The position numbers and the translations under genes are program-made. Shown piece by piece: positions 1 to 9,540 of a stretch of DNA of 64,000 nucleotides; position 1 is the first letter of the stretch; each line of letters opens with the position of its first letter. This DNA comes from Zarea fungicola (Eukaryota > Ascomycota > Sordariomycetes > Hypocreales > Cordycipitaceae): positions 30,870 to 94,869 of the forward strand of contig FWCC01000216.1 of NCBI GenBank assembly GCA_900169235.1. The letters are read 5' to 3'. Under the pieces are notes generated by a model. The model was not told where the DNA came from, did not search any database, and was given only the letters and a program-made list of their open reading frames with translations.

Positions 1-1303
1 AGTGTCCGCGTCGGCGTTTGCCGCAAGGAGGGAAGCTTGGTGAGTATGTCCGCCTGAGCCTTTGTGACTAAAGATTTGCGGCTCAAGGAATGTCCACGTA
101 GTCCCAAATCTGACGAAATTTCCGCAGGTAAGAATTCGATTGGTGGCTTTGTTCGCCATCCGGTGCAGCAAACCAGTGCATCAATGTCAACTTCTTCCCC
201 GTTAGATAGATGCATGGTGCCCTTTGATAGGGATTTAACATCAGCAACGTGCACGGTGATCTTGCCTTCTCGTGCGAGGTCGAGCCAAGAAGATGTATAG
301 TTGTGGATGCTCAGAGAGTTGCCCATCCAGAACGGGTTCACCCATGGCTTCAGCTTCTGAGTCTCTATATTATCGTCATACCGATGCTCCGTGTAAGCGA
401 ATCCCTGTAAAAGGTTCCAAAAACCGCTTACAACCTTGCGCCCGATAAAACTACCATGTAGGAAGCTGCGGATGGTCCCGACCGGGCCTGTCTTCTCACT
501 CCAGATGCAGGGATCAAACCAGGTAAAGAATCTCGTTGCAGCGAGTCGCTGTATAGAGACCTTGAAAGGAGAAAATAAAACAGGCCAGACCCAACTTGGC
601 CCCCCTCCACCAGGCCGCATAACCAGGTGGACATGCGCTCCGGACTTTGCGGCAAAAAAACAAGTGTCCCAGGCGGATTTATTGCCACCCAGCACGGCGA
701 CATACTTGGATGACTGGATTTCATGAGCCCGATGTTGAAGCTCCTTTGCATGAAACAACGGTCCCTCGAACTTGTCCTGGCCGCCAAGCTGCGGCATGAA
801 CGGCTCAGAGGTGAGCCCAGTGGCAACAACCAGTTTGCTGGTAATAATGATTCGTGAAGATTGCAAATCCGCAGAGCGAGCCCGAAGTAGCCAAGAGCCG
901 TCGTCTCTTTGCTCTGCCGAAAGTACTTTATGTTGCAGACAGAGCCGCGACTGTAAGTCAAAGTGTTCCGCAAATTGCGAAAGGTAGTTGTGAACTACTT
1001 CACCCGGTATGTGCTGACCGACATCCACTCCAAATTTTCCAGGCGTCATTGGAAAGTCTGAGAACTCATAAGTACCAAGTAAATTGTTGGTCTTCAGCCC
1101 AGGGTACAGTCGTTCCTTGGCCCAGACGCCGCCGACGGAGGCGGCTGTGTCAAAAATGGCCATGGTGGCGATGGGGCACGCCTCCAGATACGTTTTCGCC
1201 ATGGCGAGACCATGCCATCCTATGCGGTATCAGCATCACAAGACTGTGTGGCATTACTCAGAAACTCACCAGCACCAACAATGACGATATCAAATTTTTC
1301 CAT
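1..1303 (-). CDS. FAD-dependent (flavin-containing) monooxygenase, 3' end outside window
   Basis: A two-exon gene whose C-terminus runs off the left edge. The first exon (1270-1303) encodes MEKFDIVIVGA and is joined across an intron (1220-1269; GTGAGT..ATAG) to GWHGLAMAKTYLEACP. This gives an N-terminal Rossmann GAGWHG FAD-binding motif. Further on are the class B monooxygenase-like segments GGVWAKERLYPGLKTNN and VAVLGGNKSAWD, the second resembling the NADPH-binding GxGxSA motif. A CCTGW segment lies near the window edge. The reading frame stays open to base 1. Enzymes of this type oxygenate N or S atoms or insert oxygen next to carbonyls, and many sit in secondary-metabolite clusters. It follows the decarboxylase gene on the same strand with only 138 bp between, which suggests a common pathway. 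The substrate cannot be read from sequence. Confidence 0.85.
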
Positions 1304-1441
1304 TTTTGTGTCTGTATAATAGCAAAAGACTATCCTCAGATAAACCAGAACGGTATGCAGGTCTTAGTCAGAGATAGTGACAGCATCGGCACCGTTATTT
1401 TTATTAAAAAGCTTAGACCTGGAGGGATTTAGAGACTCAGT

Positions 1442-3193
1442 CTAGCTATCCGAAGCCGAGTAATTCTCCAAAAGCTGCTTCAGGATTACTGGTGCGTCCA
1501 GGCGGTCCATCATCACCTCTACCATGCGAAGCCCCGACCCGTAGCGAAAGCTATCGTTGGACATAACATCTTGTAGTTCACCCCAGCAATTTACTCTGAC
1601 AGTAAAGGTATTGTAAGTGCCATCATTTGGTGCGCCAAAGCAATGAGGGGTTTCAAGATAGCGCCACCGTGCAATGTCATTGTACGCAGCATTGGGGCCG
1701 TGGACTAGCCTCTCGATAGTGTAACCATCGTTGTTAATCAGAAAAATGATAATGTCGAGCCTCTTTCTAATAATGGTGCTTAACTCCTGCGCTGTCATCT
1801 GAAAGCTTCCGTCCCCCTCAAATAGGATCGTACGCCCCCGAGGAGAACCTCCTGAGGCATGCAGGTCGCGGAGTGCAAGGGCTACACCTTGGGAGGCTCC
1901 CAGCATAAAGCCTATTGACAGCCACACACCGGAGTTTATCAGCGTCGTTCCCTTGGGAAGAACAAAATCGCGGCTCCCTGTGCTCGCAGTGCCACTATCC
2001 GTCATGACAATGTCGCCGGGCTCAAAGAATCCAGACATTCGCTTCCAAAATGTGTCTTGCAGAAGAGGGTCTCCCCTCTGCACTGGAGGGAGCATTTTTA
2101 AGTGCTTAGAAAGATTGGGAAGCGCAGGCGGATACTCTCGATACTGTGTAAGCCTGCTGGGGTCCAACCTGGACAAAACTCGCCGCAGGACGCCGGACGG
2201 ATGTAGATTCCACTTGGCAGGTTTGTCGCCCAAACTTCCAATCTCAATTGAGTTTTCGTCAAACCGTATTGATTTTGATGATTCTGGTATCGTCTTAAAA
2301 TAGTAGGTATTAACATTGTTCTCAAAAGGGCCAATATGAAGGATTAGATCGCATTCCCTGACCCAGGGAACGTAAACATGATCGCCCACTGTGCCGTACA
2401 CGCCGTGAAAGTTGGGCACTGTCTCATCAACAATGCTCTTTCCGAAAGGTGTAGTTGATGTGGGAAATCCGGTAGCCTTCACAAGCTCATTCGTCTCCTT
2501 CGCCATGTCGTAGCGCAAGGCCCCGCCATCAACAAGGATGAATGGCTGCTTTGCCTGATATATCTTGCCTAGGATGATTGATGCTGCGGCTTCCTCCATG
2601 CAATTGTCGTTTGATCCTCTCGTACAGTCCAAAGGCGCTGAGAGTAATGCCGTGGGCACCTTGGCATTGACCATGTCTGCTGGGAGTTGAATGTAGATTG
2701 GCCGTCTGCGTATGATGCAGGTGCGAAGGACGCGATCAATCTGTGACGGCGCCTGAGAGGCATCTACCAAGTTTTCTTGAGCAACGGTGATCTTGCTGCT
2801 CATCTCAGCAAAGGTGGAGTAGTCATCGGGGCTGCCATTGCAGAGAGAGTGGTGAAGCCTCGCTCCTTGTCTCTGCAAGCCCAGTGCAGGCGTACCAACA
2901 ATGTGTACAACAGGACTGCGTTCAGCATAAGCTCCGGCAATTGCATTGATTGCAGAGAGCTCTCCCACGCCAAAGGTGGTTATGATGACGCCGATGCCCT
3001 TGATTCTGGAGTATCCATCCGCCGCGTAACCAGCGTTGAGTTCATTGCAGTTTCCGACAAAGTCAAGACCAGCCGGCTCAATGTAGTCAAGAGCAGCCAG
3101 ATTGTAGTCTCCTGGTACGCCATGGATAGAGCGAGCGCCGACTTCATGGAGGCGCCTGAAGAGAAACTCGGCGAGATCAATGCAAGCAGTCAT
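1442..3193 (-). CDS. Thiamine-diphosphate-dependent 2-oxo-acid decarboxylase (pyruvate/indolepyruvate decarboxylase type)
   Basis: An intronless 583-residue protein, normal length for the pyruvate decarboxylase family. Residues seen directly: GVPGDYN (D29), NCNELNAGYAADGY with the cofactor-activating Glu51, the HH pair in ARLHHSLCNG (about 114-115), and the C-terminal ThDP/Mg motif EGDGS...NNDGYTIE. The enzyme should decarboxylate a 2-oxo acid to an aldehyde in the cytosol. The family includes pyruvate decarboxylase and the phenylpyruvate/indolepyruvate enzymes of the Ehrlich pathway. A divergent aminotransferase gene next door and a monooxygenase downstream favour a role in amino-acid-derived metabolism over bulk fermentation, but this is inference. 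The ATG at 3193 is the first Met of the conserved N-terminus. Confidence 0.9.
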   Translation of the reverse strand: MTACIDLAEFLFRRLHEVGARSIHGVPGDYNLAALDYIEPAGLDFVGNCNELNAGYAADGYSRIKGIGVIITTFGVGELSAINAIAGAYAERSPVVHIVGTPALGLQRQGARLHHSLCNGSPDDYSTFAEMSSKITVAQENLVDASQAPSQIDRVLRTCIIRRRPIYIQLPADMVNAKVPTALLSAPLDCTRGSNDNCMEEAAASIILGKIYQAKQPFILVDGGALRYDMAKETNELVKATGFPTSTTPFGKSIVDETVPNFHGVYGTVGDHVYVPWVRECDLILHIGPFENNVNTYYFKTIPESSKSIRFDENSIEIGSLGDKPAKWNLHPSGVLRRVLSRLDPSRLTQYREYPPALPNLSKHLKMLPPVQRGDPLLQDTFWKRMSGFFEPGDIVMTDSGTASTGSRDFVLPKGTTLINSGVWLSIGFMLGASQGVALALRDLHASGGSPRGRTILFEGDGSFQMTAQELSTIIRKRLDIIIFLINNDGYTIERLVHGPNAAYNDIARWRYLETPHCFGAPNDGTYNTFTVRVNCWGELQDVMSNDSFRYGSGLRMVEVMMDRLDAPVILKQLLENYSASDS

Positions 3194-3541
3194 CCTGCAG
3201 TTATGTTTATTGCGTGCCGTGAATGTTGTACCGGTATTTCACTCCAAGGAAGCGAGAGGTCTTTCTTGCACAATTCCTCTTTACCTGTCCTACAGTGGTA
3301 GCCATTTATACAGTAGTGCTCTTGGGCGATCCGGATTTTGTACGAGTCACTGAAATTCCGGCCGGCCCAGCTGCGAAATTCCGCGCTCAATTTTCCGGAT
3401 TTCCGCATCACACGGAAATTGCTTTGACAATCGGTCGGTATTTTGATACTTTTCAAATAGAAACTTCATCAGCTCTGATAATTGCTTGCAAGACCTGTTT
3501 TGCCCGTTTTGCATCTTTTACCCTTTGCCTGCCTTTGGTGG
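3194..3541. promoter_or_regulatory. Divergent promoter with repeated AAATTCCG-like sites
   Basis: This spacer separates the decarboxylase (minus) from the aminotransferase (plus). It holds AAATTCCG at 3353-3360 and 3376-3383, AATTTTCCG at 3389-3397, ATTTCCG at 3399-3405, and the inverse CGGAAATT at 3413-3420. A symmetric ATCCGGAT lies at 3329-3336. CCG/CGG half-sites are what Zn2Cys6 regulators bind, and one is encoded 2 kb away. Binding by that protein is inference. Confidence 0.5.
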
Positions 3542-4736
3542 ATGTGTTCAAGTCCGATGCTGTTACCCTTCCGCCACGAATACATGGCCATCACAGGGGA
3601 CACAGAATTCCTCGCTACAGCAAGGGATCTAACATTTGGATTCAATGATGCCACAGAAGCCCGTCAACGCCAGCGTGTCGTGTCTGTGCAGTCTATTTCG
3701 GGAACTGGCGCAAACCATCTTGGAGCCATGCTGATTGCCCGGACTTTCAAAGCCAAGGCAGTCTGGCTGCCGGATCCAACATGGAGCAACCACTACACAA
3801 TTTGGGACCATGCAGGGGTTGAATGTTATCCGTACCCTTACTACCACGAGACAGACCACGTTGTGGACCTGACTGCCATGATGGAGGTGCTTTCAACGCA
3901 AGCCAATAAAGGCGATGCAGTTGTGTTCCATGCCTGCGCTCACAACCCAACAGGAACGGACCCCACCAAGAATCAATGGAAGCAGATAGCCGATCTATGC
4001 AAACAACTTGAGCTTGCTGTCCTGTTTGACTCGGCATACCAAGGCTTTGCAACTGGTGATGTCGATAATGACGCCTGGGCCATTCGATACTTCTTTCACC
4101 ATGCCCCCGAGCTGAACATATGCGTGGCTCAGTCCTTTTCGAAAAATTTCGGCCTCTATGGACAGCGCGTTGGTGCCTGCCATGTTGCGACAAGCACCAA
4201 CCTTCCCGCGCTGAGTGCAACTGCGGAATCGCACCTTGCACAGTTGATACGTGCAGAGTACTCCATGGCGCCCAGAGGCGGGTGCGCGATTGTGAAGCGC
4301 GTGCTCTTAGACCCGCTCCTCCGCCGCGAATGGAAAGACAACCTCGGCGAGATGAGCAGTCGAATCAGATCAATGAGGGAGAGCCTCTACAGCAAGTTTG
4401 TGGAGCTGCAAACTCCAGGAAGCTGGGGACACCTGCTGGGTCAAGTAAGCCCATATGCAATTTTGCTGTTGTTTGTATGGCGATCGGGGCACTAATGGCT
4501 ATAGGTCGGCATGTTCTCTTACTCCGGTCTAAGCGAAGCACATGTCAAGATGCTCCGTGAGTCGTTTCATATATACATACTCCAATCCGGTCGTATATCA
4601 CTCTCAGGCTGTAAGCTTTCCAAACACAAAGTGCCCTCTGAATCAGAACTGAAGCTGTCGGCTTACCAACACAGTGCAACCCAACAACATCGCGTATGTC
4701 GCTGAATCTATAGATTACGTTGTGCGGAATTTGTAG
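3542..4736 (+). CDS. Class I/II aminotransferase (aspartate/aromatic type), N-terminus missing or unresolved
   Basis: Three exons are supported: 3542-4444, 4505-4610 and 4675-4736 (introns GTAAGC..ATAG and GTAAGC..ACAG). They give 356 residues ending in SGLQPNNIAYVAESIDYV, as expected for the family. PLP-site residues are visible: HNPTGTDPT, LFDSAYQGFA, the Schiff-base lysine in SFSKNFGLYGQRVG, and the carboxylate-binding Arg in SGRISLSG. Fungal aspartate aminotransferases are about 400-430 residues. Here the roughly 60 N-terminal residues before HEYMAITG, including the usual GVGAYRD stretch, cannot be found upstream. A short alignable piece (LPLVDVFKSDAV, 3529-3564) lies in another frame just before HEYMAITG, so the 5' end may carry a frameshift. 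It should transfer amino groups between an acidic or aromatic amino acid and a 2-oxo acid, feeding the decarboxylase beside it. The start at 3542 is a guess. Confidence 0.75.
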
Positions 4737-5292
4737 TTAATATAGCTCCTGAAGCTTCCGTTAATCAGTTAGAATAAAATTGGAAGAGACACTGTACAGC
4801 CCAACGCTCAAACTAGCTAGTGCAGAATTCCACTTTGCAGCAGGGCATACATTAGCGAGTGGTTTTACTTCTTGTGATTGTGATGTCGCAAGAGGTAAGA
4901 TTAGCTCTCTTGCGTTGCCTGGTCGGTCCTGGTTCCATCCATTCGCGCACTAAATCGAAGATTAGTGGGAACTTCGGCGTTTCCCTAGGTTATCATGGCC
5001 GTAAGTGGCCTCGGAAAGTCGGTTTTCCTCGCACTAGACTGCCACTTACAAAACGCAGGCAGCCCACTGTATGTACTCGAATTGGGGCGCCAGCTACTTG
5101 CCCCGACGGTGCTTGAAAAACGCGGGGTGCGTCGCTCTCACATTTACAGGTAGGTAGCTGGCTCCCTTTCCTGCTGGTACGTTGACCCCGACACTCTGCG
5201 CTGCAAAGCAACTGGGAAAATATCCATTGCTCACCAATTTGACGGCTGTAGCCTATGACTTGGGGCAGCTGCGCGTCTCCTTCCGATGCAGT
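4737..5292 (+). other. Intergenic region, aminotransferase 3' flank and regulator promoter
   Basis: No gene seen. Short open frames cross it but none has family features. The Zn2Cys6 frame is open upstream to 5182, but the first ATG in that frame close to the zinc cluster is at 5293. Confidence 0.4.
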
Positions 5293-7724
5293 ATGAATCA
5301 ATCGCCTTCCGAGATGCCCAGCATCACCGTTGAAGCAGAGCCACAATCCAAGAAGAAGCGAGGAAACTACGCCAATATCGCATGGTATTGTTCCCCAAGT
5401 TCCTCGTCTTGTGATGTTCACAAATATTCTCGGATGTTCTCTAATGACTGTTAGTTACGAATGCAAACGCCGCAAGACCAAGTGCGACAGCCGACGCCCT
5501 TGCGGGCGGTGCGCCACTGGAAGGAAAAAGTGTAGGTAAAATCTTTGGCAGAATACGAGACCAACTGGGCTCATAATACCAGGCATATTTCCTCAGTCCG
5601 CCTCGCGCTCACGCCGGCGTCGCACCCGCCAGTAAGTACACGTCGTGAGAGCATTCTGGCCGGCCCTGCTTATGCTTACACGTACAGGGCAACAACGGAC
5701 AGGGAATGGACTACTGCATTCTCCAACATAGAAACGACACCACGGCCGCGTCCTTTGGGACCTCTGCAATCACGGAATGCCTCAGAATCTAGCGACTATT
5801 CGTCGATTCACCTTCCTCAGCCAGAAGCACAGCAAGGTGGTGTTTCTACTGCTCTTCCAGTACCTAGCAATCATGGAGGGGTGTCGGAGTCGAGCCAGGG
5901 TCGCGGTATGCCCACTTCGGACCCTACTACATTTCCAGCATCATTATCCGGACAAACAGGGAACGGTGCTGCTTCGGGAAACACACAGGTTTCGGCAGCC
6001 TCTCACTATAAGTTCAACATCAACCTGGCGAGAACAAATCTGCGGTCTTCGGGCATTCTGAGCCATGGCGGCGAAGACAATGCTGGTTTCTTTACCACAC
6101 AAGCGCAAGAAAATCAACACCAGCCCTCATTCGTCGACCCGATATGGCTGATTTCAAGACCGGAGGCGGAGCGACTTTGCAACGTGTACGAGGAGGAAAT
6201 TAATATATCCCATCCTTTCCTTAGCATGCCCACCATTCGTTCTCATGTCGGAACTTTATACGACTCTCTAGAGACCCTCGCAGTACACCGATGCTCGCAC
6301 ATTCCCTTGGCAAACACAACAATCCTCAGACCGGATGAGTTGAAAATTATAAAAATGGTTTTCGCTACGGCCCTCATTACGGAAACCAGCGGCGAGAGCC
6401 AACTGGCCGCGTCTTTGGTTGAAGACGTCCGACTTTCGGTGCGCGAGAAGCTTTGGGAAAGTATCGACACCAATACAGTGGTTATTTTTTTCCTTCTGGT
6501 GAGTCAGAAAACCACATCACTTTTTTTTTTGTTCAAGGCGTACTGACTGGCACAGGCCATGTGGCAGTTTTTGGTCGACAATGATTCTTTGGCGTGGCGG
6601 CTGACAGGCATTGTTGCGCGCTTTTGTCTGGAGCTGGGATTGAACAAAGCCAGCGTCGTGGAAAAAATGCCGGGTACCAACCATGATAGGACGATGGCCA
6701 TCCGTCTCTTTTGGTGTGTGCATGCCCTTGATCGACGCTGGGGGTTTGGCAATGGACTGCCATTCGTCATTCAGGATTCTGACATAGATTCCAATTTACC
6801 AGAACCGGTAGGTACCATGTCTTTCTATGCCGACATATACTCGAGAGGTTGGACTAATTTGAAAAGGATGATGAAGTTCCATATCTCAAGGCAATGGTTG
6901 GGTTTAGCCGCATAGCATCGTCCGTCTGGTATGCAACGTATAGCTCGCCATCTCCTTCCACAGTGCTCTCGCGTGAGAGCCGGGAGAAAGCTTCGTATCT
7001 TGACTACCAAATCACGAAATGGTGGGAAGAGCTCCCTGGACACTTGCAGCTTGGGAAGGACGATGCGATGTATTCAAGAGGCGTGCGACGCCTACGTATT
7101 CTTTTATATCTCAGGAGGTGTCAGCTGAAGATCCTGCTGCACCAGCCCGTGCTGCATTCACGAGCCCACATGCAACTGCATATGAAGGAGGCCGAAAGTG
7201 TCGTACAGCTGGCTCGAGATGTTATTTGGAAGCTCGATGAGCTGCACCGGTCAACGGACATTTACTCAACGCAGCAAATGTGCTTCAACTATTTCCTAGT
7301 ACTTTCGCTTGGCGTCATCTTCCTTGCACTTTCGCAGGCGCCAGAAACGTTTGTAGGAACAGTGACGGGGGAATTTCACATGGCCCTTGACCTAATTCAT
7401 AGCTTGAGCTCAAATTCGTTTGTGTCTAGGCGGCTATGGAAGTTCGTGCGTGACCTGAGACCGCTGGCAAACAGACTGCCCAGAGAAGGGCAAGCAGATC
7501 ACAGCCCGGGCGATCCAGCACCTTTGGACCAGGTCTCATTCGCGGGCAACGGACAAATAGACTTTAGCTCCGTTCCAGCCTTCCTCAGCGCTGCGGACAA
7601 TCTCTGCTTCTCGGTTGACTCGCTAGAGGAGCTGGGCGATACGAATCAGCTTTTGGAGGATATCAGCTTTGCGTTTCAAGCCATGGAACGTGGGAACGAG
7701 GTTTTAGCCGAGCAAGAGCTGTAA
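5293..7724 (+). CDS. Zn(II)2Cys6 transcription factor with fungal-specific middle domain
   Basis: Six exons: 5293-5384, 5455-5531, 5583-5631, 5688-6498, 6556-6807 and 6867-7724. They sum to 2139 nt and 712 residues. The binuclear zinc cluster follows CX2CX6CX5CX2CX6C at residues 31-57 (CYECKRRKTKC, then CGRCATGRKKC). Its first and last cysteine codons are each split by an intron, which helps fix the splice sites. A basic linker SASRSRRRRTR follows, then a Ser/Pro-rich stretch. The Fungal_trans (PF04082-like) region begins near WLISRPEAERLCNVYEEE and includes the typical HALDRRWGFGNGLPF. It should act in the nucleus as a dimer on CGG/CCG half-sites. Its position beside the aminotransferase and decarboxylase suggests it is their pathway regulator, which is inference. 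Confidence 0.88.
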
Positions 7725-7969
7725 TACGACCCGATGGCAGGAGTACAGCTATTAAAGAGCCAGACGCTTATCATTTCCTCCAGTGTCATGCGACATCGCG
7801 ACATGAATCTGTAAAGGAATGTACTTGGTTCTCTGAAGCCTGCTAGTGTCAGATTTTTGGCTGTTACTCATCCGTTGCCCAACTGTTAGTCGTGGGTTGT
7901 TCAATACAATATGGTATCTTAACCGGCTCCAAGCTCAAATCGTACGACTAGTTCAATTTAGTCACTTTT

Positions 7970-8190
7970 CCCCTTGTTTCTATATATGTATCCCCAACGT
8001 GGGTGTCTTCTAAAAGGCAAAGTTCTCATTCAGTCTCCCAAGCCTATACCGACTTGGAAAAATGGCTCAAATAAATTCGAGAGCCTCGGCGCTATTATAA
8101 AGGAACATAACACCCTCTTCACTCTGTAAAGATTATATGTTCAAACTGGTATATTTCCGGTGCTTTTATATTCCCGAACATAGGCCCGCC
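7970..8190 (+). repeat. Diverged direct repeat, copy A (with 14345-14640)
   Basis: The stretch shares ordered blocks with 14345-14640 on the same strand: CCTTGTTTCT, GTTCTCAT..AGTCTCCCAAG, CGAGAGCCTCG, and GCCCTCAG..GCCC. Similarity is partial, with indels, so this is an old duplication. The copy lies just beyond the stop codon of the MYND gene. The region 7725-7969 is regulator 3' flank with no gene seen. Confidence 0.5.
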
Positions 8191-8191
8191 C

Positions 8192-9505
8192 TCAGGGCCC
8201 CGGTGTGATGGTCACCTTAACTGTGTCTCTAATTGGTACCTTATCCAGATTCTGCACTAATTCTCGTATATCTGCTGTGTTTTGCGTCAACAAATCCTGG
8301 GAGAGCTGCATCAACTTTCCCTGTACTCTGGCCTCATGCACATATAGTGGATCATGGCGTGATAGCAGCAGCTTATAAAACTCCCAGAGTTCAATCCTTA
8401 CTCGACGGTCCATTTGATCCTCAAAACCGTACTCCGTGGCCGCATCCTGCACTTCAGGGAAATCGTTTAGAGGCATGTTGATGCCGAGTGCTAGCATATA
8501 CTTCAAGCGCCATATTGACGGGCGATGTTTATCAAGACCAATTTCAAGGAATCCATTCAAGTGCCGGAAGTTTGTCGCCACACCTTTGTCATTGATGCCA
8601 TACTTGGCAAAGAGCTTCACGAGTTGGCCACTATCCCAGGCCCGCCAAAACTAGTCGAAGGAGCAGTTCGAGCGCGTTGCTTTCGAGGTATAATTAAGTC
8701 TCATAGGCCGGTTTACATCCAGAAGGTGAAGGTACATGGCCGCAAGCCTCATTTCTTCGTATGGGCCTTGACAAGTAACAAAGCCAAGCTCATACCATAA
8801 GTCTGCACTCAACGGAGTATTCGGGATGGGTGTCCATCTCTCCATCAGTAAAGCAAAGAAAAAGAAACAGATGTTCTTCGTTGCTGGCTTGAGCTGAGTC
8901 AGGTTTGCTTTCTGGTCCTCAGACGGCAAACATCCCCTGTATTTCTCCAGCACCTCCAATACGTCTACCGGGGAGTCTTTGAGAGACGGAGGCACACTTC
9001 CGTGAGGTGGAAATATATGATCCTTGTTTTTGAGGAACCATGGATAATACTCGCCTCGATTTCCATATGGAATAGCTTCAAAGTGCGCCGTGATTTCGTC
9101 AACCAAGCGACCCTGCTCTTGCCACTCATCCAGTTCTTTATAGCTCACTTCCAGCATCTTTATCAAGCCTTGATATAATCCGAGCAAAAGGGATTCTTCA
9201 TGTCGATTTCGACATCGATCAAAGCCAAAATGATCTCTAACCTGGGGGTCATTCGGTGTGGAATCCCGTAAGACATCTTCAATCAGAAGATCTGACGAGT
9301 TGATGGATCTAGCGCAGCATTTTCTAAGATGGCTGATACTCATTCTCTCCTCGCATAAAGGGCTACAAAACCAGCCTAGGGTGCAAGATCCACAAGAGCG
9401 ACTCGTTGGTTTGAAGCAAGAACTGCAAAGTCCACCGTCTTCGTCACGCGCGGAGGAAGGGGTGAACGACTGGACGTCAGTCAGTGGCGGTGGGTCGATA
9501 ATATC
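8192..9505 (-). CDS. MYND-type zinc finger region, probably the C-terminal part of the upstream deaminase gene
   Basis: Exons 8717-9505 and 8192-8650 read in one frame across a 66-nt intron (8651-8716; GTAAAC, branch CTTAAT, GACTAG). The N-terminal part has a MYND pattern: CSSC, SCGSC, GWFCSPLC, then H and C in SHLRKC. The rest is a helical, Trp-rich region (YYPWFLKNKDHIFPP, FWRAWDSGQLVKLFAKYG) of unknown function. No ATG precedes the zinc finger in this frame back to a TGA near 9560. The only early Met, at 9343, lies inside the finger. The simplest solution is splicing from the preceding deaminase exon (donor at 9555, acceptor at 9506, phase 0), giving a single protein of about 1007 residues. 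MYND fingers bind proline-rich peptides. A stand-alone gene with an undetected start is the alternative. Confidence 0.65.
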
Positions 9506-9540
9506 CTGGCTTAAGCCGTCGAAGCTACGCAGAGTAAAAC

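Noticed and set aside
5545..5700. Regulator frame read straight through 5545-5700 as one exon
   Set aside because: Only the spliced model (introns 5532-5582 and 5632-5687) keeps the sixth zinc cysteine and the basic linker.
8651..8653. TAG as a nonsense mutation in the MYND gene
   Set aside because: It is better explained as the end of a 66-nt intron with donor, branch point and acceptor that keeps the frame.
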